A stretch of DNA of 64,000 nt from Cryobacterium glaciale (lineage in GTDB: Bacteria > Actinomycetota > Actinomycetes > Actinomycetales > Microbacteriaceae). Position 1 is the first letter of the stretch. Each line of letters starts with the position of its first letter. The notes below the pieces were generated by a model that saw nothing but the letters and a program-made list of their open reading frames with translations, did not search any database and was not told the origin of the DNA. Of the stretch, positions 47,076 to 58,980 are shown piece by piece. Position numbers and translations under genes: made by a program. The stretch lies in the NCBI RefSeq assembly GCF_004402535.1, contig NZ_SOEY01000006.1, positions 124,001 to 188,000 on the forward strand. Direction: 5' to 3'.

Positions 47076-48986
47076 TCAGGCGCGCAGGTGGGCATGAATC
47101 GACTCGGCCAGCACCGGGCCGATGCCGCGGACATCCGCTATTTCCGACGCCGAAGCCACCTTGAGCCGCGCCACGGACCCGAAATGTTGCAACAACACCT
47201 TCACACGGGCCGGACCCAGCCCGGCGATTTCACCCAGAATCGAGGAGATATCCTTCTTGCGGCGAATGCGCTGATGCGTGATCGCGAATCGGTGTGCTTC
47301 ATCGCGGATGCGCTGGATCAGGAACAGTGCATCACTGTTGCGTGGCAGAATCACGGGGTAGTCGGAGTCGGGAAGCCAGATTTCCTCGAGCCGTTTGGCG
47401 ATTCCGCAGAGTTGGATTCCGGTGACGCCGGATTCGGTGAGGGCGCGTCTCGCGGCGGCCACCTGCGGTTGACCGCCGTCGACGATGAGCAGGTTCGGCT
47501 GATATGTGAATTTCGCGCGCTTCTGCTCGACCTGGGCGACGTCGTTCGCGTCGCCGCCAGCGAGTAGGTTCAGCGCGGGAGCTGCGGCATCCGCTGGGGT
47601 GGAATCGGGTTTCAGGTACGCGAGGCGTCGGGACAGAATCTGGTAGATCGAATCGGTGTCGTCGGTTGATTCGGGAATGTTGAAGCGTCGGTATTCGTCT
47701 TTGCGGGGCAGCCCGTCTTCGAAAACGACCATGGACGCGACGATATTGGTGCCGCTGAGATGCGACACGTCGTAGCACTCCATGCGCAGCGGGGCGTCGG
47801 GCATTTCAAGGGCGTCCTGAATGTCTTCGAGGGCTTTGGACCGCGCGACGAAGTCCGAGCTGCGGCGGGTCTTGTAGAGCATGAGTGCCTGCTTGGCATT
47901 GTTGCCGGCTGTCACGAGCAGGGCGGCTTTCTCGCCGCGCTGGGCGGCGACCAGGCGCACCTTGCGGCCTGCTCGCTCGGCCAGCCAGGTTTCGAGGGCC
48001 TCGGCATCGTCGGGCAATTCGGGGAGTACGATTTCGCGCGGCGGCAACGCGTCGGCGTTGTAGGCGGTCCGCATCATGGAGTCGATGAGTTCACTCGTGG
48101 TGACATCGAGTTCCTTGTCAACCATCCAGCCGCGCACACCACGGATGCGCCCGCCACGCACGATGAACAGCTGCACGGCTGCCGCAAGTTCGTCTTGCTC
48201 AATGGCGAACAGGTCGATGTCGACGTTGTCGCGCAGCACGACCGCGCTCTTCTCGAGCACGGCGTTGAGCGCCCGTACCTGGTCGCGCCGTTTGGCTGCT
48301 ATTTCGTACTGTTGGGCCGCGGCCGCGTCTTTCATCTCCTGGGTGAGTTCGTTGATGAGCTTTTTGTCGTGGCTGCTCATGAAGCTGACGAACTCATTGA
48401 CGATCGTGCGGTGTTCCTCCATCGACACCAGGCCGGAGCAGGGGCCGAAGCACCGCCCGATCTGCCCGGCGAAACACGGCTTGCCGCTCTGCATGGCCCG
48501 CTTGTAGTTGGCGTTGTTGCAGGTGCGGATGGGAAAGGCCTTGAGCATGAGCTCGATGGTTTCGTGGACGGCCCAGACCTTGGGATACGGCCCGAAGTAG
48601 CGGGCACCCTTGATGCCCTCGGTGCGGGTGACCAGGGCGCGCGGCGCCTCGTCGGCGAGGGTCACCGCGAGGTACGGGTAGGACTTGTCGTCCTTGAACT
48701 GCACGTTGAACGGCGGATCAAACTCGTTGATCCACATCCACTCGAGCTGCAGGGCCTCGACCTCGGTGCCGACGACCGTCCACTCCACGCCCGTCGCGGT
48801 GGTGACCATGCGCCGGGTGCGTTCGTGCAGGCTGTGCAGCGGGGCGAAGTAGTTGCTCAGCCGCGCCCGCAGGTTTTTGGCCTTGCCGACATAGAGGATG
48901 CGCCCGGTCGCGTCGCGAAAGCGATACACCCCGGGGGTCGTGGGAATCTCGCCCGTTTTGGGGCGATAGCTCAAGGCATCAGACAT
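47076..48986 (-). CDS. uvrC: Excinuclease ABC subunit C
   Basis: 636-residue nuclease subunit of nucleotide-excision repair. N-terminal GIY-YIG domain ([20 protein letters not shown]), the cysteine-bearing [23 protein letters not shown] domain (about 195-230), the C-terminal RNase H-like nuclease with [18 protein letters not shown], and two helix-hairpin-helix motifs ending [18 protein letters not shown]. It sits 13 nt downstream of uvrA in the same direction, so the two are probably co-transcribed. Confidence 0.97.
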   Translation of the reverse strand: MSDALSYRPKTGEIPTTPGVYRFRDATGRILYVGKAKNLRARLSNYFAPLHSLHERTRRMVTTATGVEWTVVGTEVEALQLEWMWINEFDPPFNVQFKDDKSYPYLAVTLADEAPRALVTRTEGIKGARYFGPYPKVWAVHETIELMLKAFPIRTCNNANYKRAMQSGKPCFAGQIGRCFGPCSGLVSMEEHRTIVNEFVSFMSSHDKKLINELTQEMKDAAAAQQYEIAAKRRDQVRALNAVLEKSAVVLRDNVDIDLFAIEQDELAAAVQLFIVRGGRIRGVRGWMVDKELDVTTSELIDSMMRTAYNADALPPREIVLPELPDDAEALETWLAERAGRKVRLVAAQRGEKAALLVTAGNNAKQALMLYKTRRSSDFVARSKALEDIQDALEMPDAPLRMECYDVSHLSGTNIVASMVVFEDGLPRKDEYRRFNIPESTDDTDSIYQILSRRLAYLKPDSTPADAAAPALNLLAGGDANDVAQVEQKRAKFTYQPNLLIVDGGQPQVAAARRALTESGVTGIQLCGIAKRLEEIWLPDSDYPVILPRNSDALFLIQRIRDEAHRFAITHQRIRRKKDISSILGEIAGLGPARVKVLLQHFGSVARLKVASASEIADVRGIGPVLAESIHAHLRA

Positions 48987-48999
48987 GACCGATTACCGC

Positions 49000-51867
<2,868 letters not shown>

Positions 51868-51953
51868 TCATTGAGTCTATGCAACGCCGCTGACACTGCC
51901 TGACAGCAAGCATTGCCGAGAGCGAACACCGACACGTCCACGATATTAATTCG

Positions 51954-51969
51954 GAGTATGTATATACTC
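51954..51969. promoter_or_regulatory. Probable PadR operator overlapping the padR promoter
   Basis: Perfect inverted repeat GAGTAT-GTAT-ATACTC (51954-51969), 36 nt before the padR start, overlapping a TATACT (51963-51968) that could be its -10 box. PadR repressors commonly autoregulate through AT-rich inverted repeats of this kind; binding here is inferred. Confidence 0.6.
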
Positions 51970-52004
51970 GATACTTATAAGTCAAGTGAATCGCCGGAGG
52001 TCGT

Positions 52005-52613
52005 ATGTCTGTTCGCCAGAGTCTGCTCGCCATCCTGGACCAAGGGCCGTGCTACGGCTATCAATTGCGGGCCGAATTCGACCGTCGTACCGGGTCGACC
52101 TGGCCGCTCAACGTCGGTCAGATCTACAACACTCTCGACCGGCTCGAGCGGGACGGCCTCGTTCAGAAGGCGGATATCGACGCCGACGGCCAGAACTACG
52201 TTGAAATAACGACGGCCGGCCGCGCGGAGGTCGCCGACTGGCTCGGCTCCCCCGTGGTGCGCACCATGGCCACCCGTGACGAGCTCGCCATCAAGCTCGC
52301 CATCGCCGTGACTTTGCCGGGAGTCGACATCGCCCGGGTGATCCAGGTGCAGCGCACCGCGACGATGCGTACCCTGCAGGAGCTGACTCGCACCAAGAAC
52401 GCGACCGCCGACCCGGAATCCTCCGAGCAGCTGGCCTGGCTGCTCGTGATCGACTCGTTGATCTTCGCCGCCGAGGCCGAGGCTCGCTGGCTTGACCACT
52501 CGGAGCACCGGCTCACCCGGGCCCGGGCGGCCGGCCTCGCCGCTCCGCTGCCGCTGAACACCGAAGTGCCCAAGCGCGGCCGCCCGGCCAGGACGGAGCA
52601 GGCGAACGCATGA
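52005..52613 (+). CDS. PadR-family transcriptional regulator
   Basis: 202-residue regulator: an N-terminal winged helix (1-85) with RQSLLAILDQGPCYGYQLRA and the wing region NVGQIYNTLDRLERDGLVQK, then a helical dimerisation domain (about 95-180). Such PadR proteins usually repress an adjoining ABC drug or peptide exporter. Here the adjoining ATPase gene begins inside the padR stop (ATGA) but is a wreck, so padR may now regulate only itself. CCGGAGGTCGT precedes the ATG. Confidence 0.9.
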   Translation: MSVRQSLLAILDQGPCYGYQLRAEFDRRTGSTWPLNVGQIYNTLDRLERDGLVQKADIDADGQNYVEITTAGRAEVADWLGSPVVRTMATRDELAIKLAIAVTLPGVDIARVIQVQRTATMRTLQELTRTKNATADPESSEQLAWLLVIDSLIFAAEAEARWLDHSEHRLTRARAAGLAAPLPLNTEVPKRGRPARTEQANA

Positions 52614-52779
52614 CCGGCTCGGATCTTCTCTTGCAACTCGACGGTGTCTCGAAGCGATATGGCCCGCCTGGGCGGACCGGATCGTCTTTCTGCGTGACGG
52701 GCGCATCGTGGACGAGTCACGGGCATCCGCTGTGTCGAGCCTGCTGAGCGGGCTGCCGGCTCTCGTGGCACGCGTTTGA
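52610..52779 (+). pseudogene. Collapsed ABC transporter ATPase gene
   Basis: Begins with ATG overlapping the padR stop: MTGSDLLLQLDGVSKRYG is the normal N-terminus of an MacB/LolD-type ATPase. After about 18 codons, and in another frame, comes WPAWADRIVFLRDGRIVDES to LPALVARV, the normal C-terminus of the same kind of protein. Walker A, signature and Walker B are all absent, so some 180 codons have been deleted between two retained ends. The last codons and stop lie inside the 70-nt repeat that starts at 52764. No permease gene follows. Confidence 0.8.
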
Positions 52780-52833
52780 GAAGTTGGCACGTGTTTGAAC
52801 CAGTGCGAGCTTCTCAAACACGTGCCGCGACGC
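52764..52833. repeat. 70-nt intergenic repeat, copy 1
   Basis: Contains two forward units (GGCACGCGTTTGAGAAG; GGCACGTGTTTGA) and one inverted unit (CTTCTCAAACACGTGCC), so it can fold into a stable hairpin. It aligns without gaps to a second 70-nt copy at 55681-55750, with the last ten bases identical (GCCGCGACGC) and the outer ends nearly so. The two copies flank the SsuABC-like operon. Confidence 0.75.
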
Positions 52834-52952
52834 TTGCCGGCCCGGTTTACGCGACCGTAACACGCGAGAAACTCCCGCTGACCACTCGTCTAGTTGACTG
52901 CATGCTGAACAGATCACGACTTTGTGCGCTGTCATATATCAGGGGGACACAG

Positions 52953-53921
52953 ATGAGAAAATCAACCAGGACTGTCCTCGCCGGCCTGACCCTTGCCGTG
53001 GCGCTTGGTGCAAGCGGATGCTCCGCTACGACCACCGACATCGCTGGCAGTGCCGACAGCGTCACCGTAAAAGTGGGCACCCTGCGTGGGCAGCCGCACT
53101 TCTACCACCCGTTCCTGTACGAGAACGAGGCACCGGAGGGAGTGACCTTCGAGGTCGTCACCCTGGATACGACCCCGGCCCTCAGCGACGCCCTGGTTAG
53201 CGGTGCCATTGACTTTGCCATCACGGGAGTCACACCCACGATCTCGTCGATCGCACAGGGCCGCGACCTGAAAGTCATAGCCAGCGCCGCCGACGGCGGC
53301 AGCGGCTTCGTCGGTGGAGAAGACATCCAGTCGCTCGATGACCTGGTGGGCAAGAACGTCGGCTACATCGCCGGCAGCGCGCAGGAAGTCGCCCTTCGCC
53401 TCACCCTCGACGCGGCCGGCATCGACCCGGCCGATCTCAATCTCATGGTGGTGCCCGTTCCGGACATGGCCGGTGCCTTCGCGAGCGGCAGCGTCGATGC
53501 CTTTTTCGGCGTCGAGATCGGCGCCTCAATCGCACTGCAGAACGGCGGTCACCTGATAGCCGACGCCTACGATACCCCGATCGGCAAGGTCAACATCGGG
53601 CTGGCCACCACGGGTGCCCTGATCGAATCAGATCCTGAACTCGTGCAAAAGGTCGTCGACACCCACATCAAGACCGTCGCATACATGGTCGACAACCAGG
53701 ACATCTGGCTGACGGAAATGGTCAATACGTTCGGCGGCGATGAAGAAATCTTCACCTCGGCGCTGGAGAACTTCTGGATGCGCTCTGACCTCTCCGAGGA
53801 GTATCAGGGCCAGCTGGTGGAACTGGCGACGCAGATGCAGTGGCTCGGTCTGATCGAGGTCGCACCGGACGCGTCCGACATCGTCGACACCACCTTCGTC
53901 GACGCCGCCACTGCAGAGTGA
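52953..53921 (+). CDS. ABC transporter substrate-binding lipoprotein (SsuA/NMT1-like)
   Basis: 322-residue extracellular binding protein anchored as a lipoprotein: a basic start, a hydrophobic stretch and the lipobox LGASGC (Cys about 25). The mature part fits the NMT1/SsuA fold that binds sulfonates, nitrate, taurine or pyrimidine precursors (VVTLDTTPALSDALVSGAID, GKNVGYIAGSAQEVALRLTL). The ligand cannot be inferred. AGGGGGA precedes the ATG. Its stop overlaps the permease GTG by 4 nt, so it is the first gene of a three-gene importer operon. Confidence 0.88.
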   Translation: MRKSTRTVLAGLTLAVALGASGCSATTTDIAGSADSVTVKVGTLRGQPHFYHPFLYENEAPEGVTFEVVTLDTTPALSDALVSGAIDFAITGVTPTISSIAQGRDLKVIASAADGGSGFVGGEDIQSLDDLVGKNVGYIAGSAQEVALRLTLDAAGIDPADLNLMVVPVPDMAGAFASGSVDAFFGVEIGASIALQNGGHLIADAYDTPIGKVNIGLATTGALIESDPELVQKVVDTHIKTVAYMVDNQDIWLTEMVNTFGGDEEIFTSALENFWMRSDLSEEYQGQLVELATQMQWLGLIEVAPDASDIVDTTFVDAATAE

Positions 53922-54787
53922 GTGCTCCCGGGAGTGTCTTGAGCGCGGTGCGGCCTCGCCGCGCCCCGGTGCGGCCGGAGGCCCGGCGCGCCGCTGCGCG
54001 CACCGCGCTCCTGGGCACACTCCTGCCCGTACTCGCGGTGCTCATCTGGCACTGGGGCATCGTCTTCGAATGGCAGCTTCCGTTCGGTATTCGGATGGCT
54101 TTTCTCCCGTACCCAGGAGATGTCGCGCTCACGTTGTGGGATTTCGCCTTCGGCGGGATCAAAAACGACGCCTTCAGCGGCGAACTCTGGATTCATCTCG
54201 CGGCCAGCGCCGGGCGGGTGTTCAGCGGGTTCCTTATCGCGGCGGCCATCGCCGTGCCGCTGGGGATTCTGATGGGCCGATACCGGGCCGTCAACGCACT
54301 GTTCGATCCGGCCATCAACCTGTTACGCCCGATCCCGGCCACCGCCTGGGTACCCCTCGTCCTGCTCATCATCGGCATCGGGGACCAGGCCACGCTGTTC
54401 CTGATCGCCCTATCGGCGTTCTTTCCCATCGTGCTCGGGGCGATCAGCGGATCACGGCAAGTGCCGCAACGCCTGATCGAGGGCGCACAGATGCTGGGCA
54501 CCTCTCGGGCGGGCGTCATCACGAAAGTCGTCCTGCCAGCATCCGCTCCCGCCATCGTGAATGGACTGCGTATCAGCCTGGGGCTCGCCTGGGTTGTGCT
54601 CGTCCTCGGCGAAACGGTGGGAGTGCGCGTGGGACTCGGAGCGACAATCTCCCTCGCCAGGGACATCGTGCGTACCGACCTCATCGTTGTGGGAATGATC
54701 TGCATCGGCGCGGCCGGATTCCTCTCGGATCGACTGCTGATCTGGGCATTTCGGCTGCTCTCGCGCGGCCGCCCCCTGATCAAGTAG
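53918..54787 (+). CDS. ABC transporter permease (SsuC-like)
   Basis: 289-residue integral membrane permease with about six helices. The cytoplasmic EAA loop reads EGAQMLGTSRAGVITKVVLP and continues ASAPAIVNGLRISLGLAWV, typical of the SsuC/TauC/NrtB family. An Arg/Pro-rich N-terminal tail (RPRRAPVRPEARRAAAR) precedes the first helix and is probably cytoplasmic. GTG 53918 overlaps the binding-protein stop. It forms an importer with the flanking lipoprotein and ATPase. Confidence 0.9.
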   Translation: MSAPGSVLSAVRPRRAPVRPEARRAAARTALLGTLLPVLAVLIWHWGIVFEWQLPFGIRMAFLPYPGDVALTLWDFAFGGIKNDAFSGELWIHLAASAGRVFSGFLIAAAIAVPLGILMGRYRAVNALFDPAINLLRPIPATAWVPLVLLIIGIGDQATLFLIALSAFFPIVLGAISGSRQVPQRLIEGAQMLGTSRAGVITKVVLPASAPAIVNGLRISLGLAWVVLVLGETVGVRVGLGATISLARDIVRTDLIVVGMICIGAAGFLSDRLLIWAFRLLSRGRPLIK

Positions 54788-54826
54788 CCGCCGATGCCTC
54801 ACCTCGACCATCCCCTGGAGCCTTCG

Positions 54827-55648
54827 ATGACACTCTCCTCCCCCACGTCCGTCTCCTCCTCGACGGGACGTATGGCTGATATCAGCGTGGCTGGCCTCGC
54901 CAAGCATTACGACGCGACCGACGGGAGCACGGTGATCGCGATGACCGATGTGTCTCTCACCGTCGCCTCCGGTGAGTTCGTCGCGGTGGTTGGTGCGAGC
55001 GGATGCGGCAAAAGTACGCTCTTGCGCATCCTGGCCGGTTTCGAACGTGCCTCGGCGGGAACGGTGCTCGTCGGCGGCGTCGCTGTCGCCGGTCCGAGTT
55101 CCGACCGAGGTGTCGTTTTTCAGGACTACGGGCTCTTCCCGTGGCTGACCACCCGCGAGAACGTAGCGTTCGGCCCGCGCCAACGGGGAGTGGACAGAAA
55201 GGCAGCCGCCGCGTTAAGCGAACGTTTTCTCCACACGGTGGGTCTCGCCATGGTCGCTGACAAGTACCCCGGAGAACTGTCCGGCGGTATGCAACAGCGC
55301 GTGGCGATCGCGCGGGTCCTGGCCAACAACCCCGCACTGCTTTTGATGGATGAGCCCTTCGGAGCCCTGGACGCCCTCACACGGTCTGACCTGCAAATCG
55401 AGCTACGACGCATTCACCGGCAGACGCAGACGACCGTACTGTTCGTCACCCACAGCATCGAGGAAGCCATTTTTCTGGCCGACCGCGTGGTCGTCATGAC
55501 CGGCGGCGCCGCCCACGGCGTTCCCGGTCATATTCGGGCCATCGTGCCGGTACATCTGCCCGCCGAGCGTGACGTGAACTCGCACGAATTCAACGAGATC
55601 AAGCGGGAAATCTCAGCGATGGTGCATGAAGGTGTCGACTACGTCTGA
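54827..55648 (+). CDS. ABC transporter ATP-binding protein (SsuB-like)
   Basis: 273-residue ATPase: Walker A VVGASGCGKSTLLRILAGFE, Q-loop VFQDYGLFPWLTTRENVAFG, signature LSGGMQQRVAIARV, Walker B LLLMDEPFGALDALTRSDLQ, and H-loop FVTHSIEEAIFLADRVVVM. The PWLT/FPWLT segment and EEA...LADR pattern are those of nitrate/sulfonate/taurine importers. ATG 54827 follows GGAG; an in-frame ATG at 54794 lacks a ribosome site. Last gene of the operon; the second 70-nt repeat lies 32 nt after its stop. Confidence 0.92.
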   Translation: MTLSSPTSVSSSTGRMADISVAGLAKHYDATDGSTVIAMTDVSLTVASGEFVAVVGASGCGKSTLLRILAGFERASAGTVLVGGVAVAGPSSDRGVVFQDYGLFPWLTTRENVAFGPRQRGVDRKAAAALSERFLHTVGLAMVADKYPGELSGGMQQRVAIARVLANNPALLLMDEPFGALDALTRSDLQIELRRIHRQTQTTVLFVTHSIEEAIFLADRVVVMTGGAAHGVPGHIRAIVPVHLPAERDVNSHEFNEIKREISAMVHEGVDYV

Positions 55649-55680
55649 GCCGTGAGGCTGCCCGGGTAGGGAGCCGCTGT

Positions 55681-55750
55681 CGCGGCACGCGTTAGAGATG
55701 GCTGCACTCGTTGCACTGAGTGCCACGAGATCGAACGAGTGCCGCGACGC
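55681..55750. repeat. 70-nt intergenic repeat, copy 2
   Basis: Gap-free match in length and ends to the copy at 52764. The sequence starts CGCGGCACGCGTTAGAGATG and ends GAGTGCCGCGACGC. The outer ten bases pair (GTCGCGGCAC...GTGCCGCGAC). By eye about 48 of 70 positions agree. It fills most of the gap between the importer operon and the uvrB stop, where it could also act as a terminator. Confidence 0.75.
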
Positions 55751-55758
55751 GTGCGCGG

Positions 55759-57822
55759 CTACTGCAGGTGGCCGGCCTTCTCCATCTGCCGCAGCTCGCG
55801 CTTGAGCTCGGAAAGCTCATCGCGCAGACGGGCGGCGAGCTCGAACTTGAGCTCCCCGGCAGCCTCGAGCATCTGCGAGTTGAGGTCCGCGATAATCGAT
55901 TCGAGGTCGTTGGCGCCGTTAGCGGCCAGACCGACCCGACGGTTGGGCGTTGAACTCTTGCGGCGGGCATCGCGGCCCGCGAGCAGTTCGGCCGTGTCGG
56001 CCTCCTCACGGGCAAGGGCCTCCGTGATGTCGCCGATGCGCTTGCGCAGCGGAGTCGGGTCGATGCCGTGCAGGGTGTTGTAGGCGACCTGCTTCTCGCG
56101 GCGGCGGTCGGTCTCGTCGATGGCTTTCTCCATCGACGCCGTGAGCCGGTCGGCGTACATGTGCACCTCACCGGACACGTTCCGAGCGGCCCGCCCGATG
56201 GTCTGGATGAGGGACGTGGCCGAGCGCAGGAATCCTTCCTTGTCGGCATCGAGAATGGCGACGAGGGAGACCTCGGGCAGGTCGAGGCCCTCGCGCAGCA
56301 GGTTGATACCGACGAGTACGTCGTAGATGCCGGCGCGCAGCTCGGTGAGGAGCTCCACCCGGCGCAGGGTGTCGACGTCGGAATGCAGATACCGCACCCG
56401 AACCCCGGCTTCGGTGAGGAAGTCGGTGAGGTTCTCCGCCATCTTCTTGGTGAGCGTCGTGACGAGCACGCGTTCGTTACGTTCGGTGCGCTTCTTGATC
56501 TCTTCGAGCAGGTCGTCGATCTGCCCGGCGCTCGGCTTGACGATGATTTGCGGGTCGATCAGGCCGGTCGGGCGAATGATCTGTTCGACGATGCCGTCGG
56601 CGATTCCCATCTCGTATTTGCCCGGCGTGGCCGACAGGTACACGGTCTGGCCGACCCGGTTCTTGAACTCATTGAACTTGAGCGGGCGGTTGTCGAGCGC
56701 GCTCGGCAGCCGAAAGCCGTGGTCGACCAGCGTGCGCTTACGCGAGGAGTCGCCCTCGTACATGGCGCCGATCTGCGGCACGGTCACGTGCGACTCGTCG
56801 ATGACCATGAGAAAATCGTCGGGGAAATAGTCGAGCAGGCAGTGCGGTGCCTCCCCTGGTTCGCGCGCGTCGATGTGGCGGGAGTAGTTTTCGATACCGG
56901 AACAGAATCCGATCTGCTCCATCATCTCGAGGTCGAATGTCGTGCGCATGCGCAGGCGCTGGGCTTCGAGCAGCTTGCCCTCGCGTTCGAGCACCTCGAG
57001 GCGGTCCGCCAGTTCGATCTCGATCGTGCCGATTGCCCGGCGCATGACGTCATCACTCGCGACGTAGTGCGACCCGGGAAAGACCGAGACGGCGTCGAGT
57101 TTCTTGACGATGTCGCCGGTGAGCGGATGCAGGCTGTAGAGCCCTTCGATCTCGTCGCCGAACATCTCGATGCGAATGGCGAGCTCTTCGTACATGGGGA
57201 TGATCTCGATCGTGTCGCCGCGAACCCGAAAATTGCCCCGGGAGAAGTCGACATCATTGCGCTTGTATTGCATTGCTACAAATTTTCGGACCAGCCAGTC
57301 GCGGCTGACCTTCTGGCCGACCTGCAGCGCGATCATGGCGTCGAGGTACCCTTGCGGTGTGCCGAGCCCGTAGATGCACGACACGGTCGACACCACAATG
57401 ACGTCGCGGCGGCTCAGCAGCGAATTGGTGGTGGAGTGCCGCAGGCGTTCGACCTCCTCATTGATTGAGGAGTCCTTCTCAATGAAGGTGTCGGTCTGCG
57501 GAACGTAGGCCTCCGGCTGGTAATAGTCGTAGTACGAGACGAAGTATTCGACCGCATTGTTCGGCATGAGATCGCGAAATTCGTTGACCAGCTGGGCTGC
57601 CAGAGTCTTGTTGTGGGCCAGAACCAGCGTCGGGCGTTGCACCTGCTCGATCAGCCATGCCGTCGTCGCGGACTTACCGGTGCCGGTGGCGCCGAGCAGG
57701 ACGATGTCGGTTTCGCCGGCATTGATGCGGGCAGTCAGGTCGGCAATCGCGGACGGCTGATCGCCACTCGGCGTGTACTCACTGACCACTTCAAACGGGT
57801 TCACAGAGCGCGTTGGTTCCAT
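55759..57822 (-). CDS. uvrB: Excinuclease ABC subunit B
   Basis: 687-residue damage-verification helicase of nucleotide-excision repair. Seen: Walker [21 protein letters not shown], the beta-hairpin region [57 protein letters not shown] and a C-terminal UVR domain (about 640-687) that contacts UvrC. Complete and normal length. uvrA and uvrC lie on the same strand, beyond the importer operon; coaE is upstream. Confidence 0.98.
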   Translation of the reverse strand: MEPTRSVNPFEVVSEYTPSGDQPSAIADLTARINAGETDIVLLGATGTGKSATTAWLIEQVQRPTLVLAHNKTLAAQLVNEFRDLMPNNAVEYFVSYYDYYQPEAYVPQTDTFIEKDSSINEEVERLRHSTTNSLLSRRDVIVVSTVSCIYGLGTPQGYLDAMIALQVGQKVSRDWLVRKFVAMQYKRNDVDFSRGNFRVRGDTIEIIPMYEELAIRIEMFGDEIEGLYSLHPLTGDIVKKLDAVSVFPGSHYVASDDVMRRAIGTIEIELADRLEVLEREGKLLEAQRLRMRTTFDLEMMEQIGFCSGIENYSRHIDAREPGEAPHCLLDYFPDDFLMVIDESHVTVPQIGAMYEGDSSRKRTLVDHGFRLPSALDNRPLKFNEFKNRVGQTVYLSATPGKYEMGIADGIVEQIIRPTGLIDPQIIVKPSAGQIDDLLEEIKKRTERNERVLVTTLTKKMAENLTDFLTEAGVRVRYLHSDVDTLRRVELLTELRAGIYDVLVGINLLREGLDLPEVSLVAILDADKEGFLRSATSLIQTIGRAARNVSGEVHMYADRLTASMEKAIDETDRRREKQVAYNTLHGIDPTPLRKRIGDITEALAREEADTAELLAGRDARRKSSTPNRRVGLAANGANDLESIIADLNSQMLEAAGELKFELAARLRDELSELKRELRQMEKAGHLQ

Positions 57823-57851
57823 ACCTTCATTCTACAAAGGCGGTCTGACAG

Positions 57852-58517
57852 TCAGTCCTGCGCAGCCGAAGACGGCGAGCGGATGCCGTCGATCACTGCG
57901 ATCTCGCCGGCTGCAGCGGCGACAACCCGCTCCCAGAGCGCATCGACCTGCGCCAGCGTCGCGTCGAGGGTACCGGTGTTGTCGATCACGACGTCGGCCA
58001 GGGCAAGGCGTTCCGCATCGGTGGCCTGGGCTCCAATCCGCTGAGTGGCCTCCGCCTCGGTCAACCCGCGGAGGTCGATCATGCGCTGAATCCGGGTTGT
58101 GGCATCGGCGTGCACGACCACGACGAGATCGAAGGTGACCAGGCCGCCGGCGACAGCGTCGGCCAAAAGCGGAACGTCATAAACCACGATGGCGTGCGGA
58201 TCTGAGGCGTCCGCGGCTGCAATCCGGTCGCGGGTGAGCTGGCGCACCGCCGGGTGGGTGATCGCGTTCAATCGCTCCCGTCGCTCCGGATCAGCGAAGA
58301 TGATGGCACCGAGCGCCGGACGGTTGAGACTTCCATCCGGCAGCAGCACATTGCTGCCGAACTCAGCCGAGATTGCTGCGAGCCCGGGAGTGCCGGGTTC
58401 GACGACCTCACGGGCGAGCTGGTCGGCGTCGATGCCCACCGCGCCGTGTTCGCCCAGCCGTGTCGCTACTGTGCTCTTGCCCGAGGCGATACCGCCGGTC
58501 AGCCCAATCAAATACAT
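57852..58517 (-). CDS. coaE: Dephospho-CoA kinase
   Basis: 221-residue kinase for the last step of coenzyme A synthesis. P-loop GLTGGIASGKSTVATRLGEH, the acceptor-binding VGIDADQLAREVVEPGTPGL, VYDVPLLADAV and IDNTGTLDATLAQVDALWER. It lacks the C-terminal GrpB-like domain found fused in some mycobacterial CoaE. Immediately upstream of uvrB (29 nt), the standard actinobacterial pairing. Confidence 0.95.
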   Translation of the reverse strand: MYLIGLTGGIASGKSTVATRLGEHGAVGIDADQLAREVVEPGTPGLAAISAEFGSNVLLPDGSLNRPALGAIIFADPERRERLNAITHPAVRQLTRDRIAAADASDPHAIVVYDVPLLADAVAGGLVTFDLVVVVHADATTRIQRMIDLRGLTEAEATQRIGAQATDAERLALADVVIDNTGTLDATLAQVDALWERVVAAAAGEIAVIDGIRSPSSAAQD

Positions 58518-58568
58518 GCCGCCAGACTATCCGCTGCGTGGGCCCGTGAGGCGCACCACCCGACCGCG

Positions 58569-58971
58569 CTACTCCAGGATCTTCCAGAAGGAGTCTTTGC
58601 GGCGGATCTTGCTGATCGAACTCCAGCAGGTCCAGCTAACGCACTTCGATCTGCTGGCCCGCGGTCGATGTGCCGGTCAGTGTCCATTCGGACACCCCAA
58701 TGGCGTCACCGCACACCCAGTGTCGGTCGTCCCCGTAGTGCAGATTCGGCATGCCCGCGAATCGCTGGGCCAGGCCGGCCCGAACCTCTTCCTTGCCCAC
58801 GTACTGGTCCTTGCCCACGTACTGGTCGCCACGCGGTCTCGCACCCCTCGGCATGACGAAGACGCAGTCACTGGCGAAATAACCCATGATGGCGATCGGG
58901 TCCTGATTGTTGAACGCCTCCAGGAACCCCGTCAGCACTTCGCGCGTGACTGCTTCACCCATGCGCCCCAC
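58569..58971 (-). pseudogene. SnoaL/NTF2-like protein, C-terminus frameshifted
   Basis: The first 111 codons form most of an NTF2-fold polyketide cyclase/SnoaL-like protein (TGFLEAFNNQDPIAIMGYFA, VFVMPRGARPRGDQYVGK, GDAIGVSEWTLTGTS). TAG at 58636 stops it after QQIEVR. In the same frame LDLLEF follows, and in another frame the usual family ending KIRRKDSFWKILE reaches a stop at 58569. So the normal C-terminus is still present but out of frame. An 18-nt tandem duplication (58791-58826) adds a second DQYVGK. A shortened product may still be made, but the fold would lose its last strand. Confidence 0.7.
58791..58826. repeat. Exact 18-nt tandem duplication inside the SnoaL-like gene
   Basis: CCTTGCCCACGTACTGGT occurs twice head-to-tail, duplicating six residues. 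It keeps the frame and looks like a recent slippage event. Confidence 0.9.
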
Positions 58972-58980
58972 CGTATCCGC

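Noticed and set aside
51868-52004. LexA/SOS box upstream of uvrA (and likewise upstream of uvrB)
   Set aside because: No TCGAAC-N4-GTTCGA-like palindrome. Only a loose half-site CGAAC is present.
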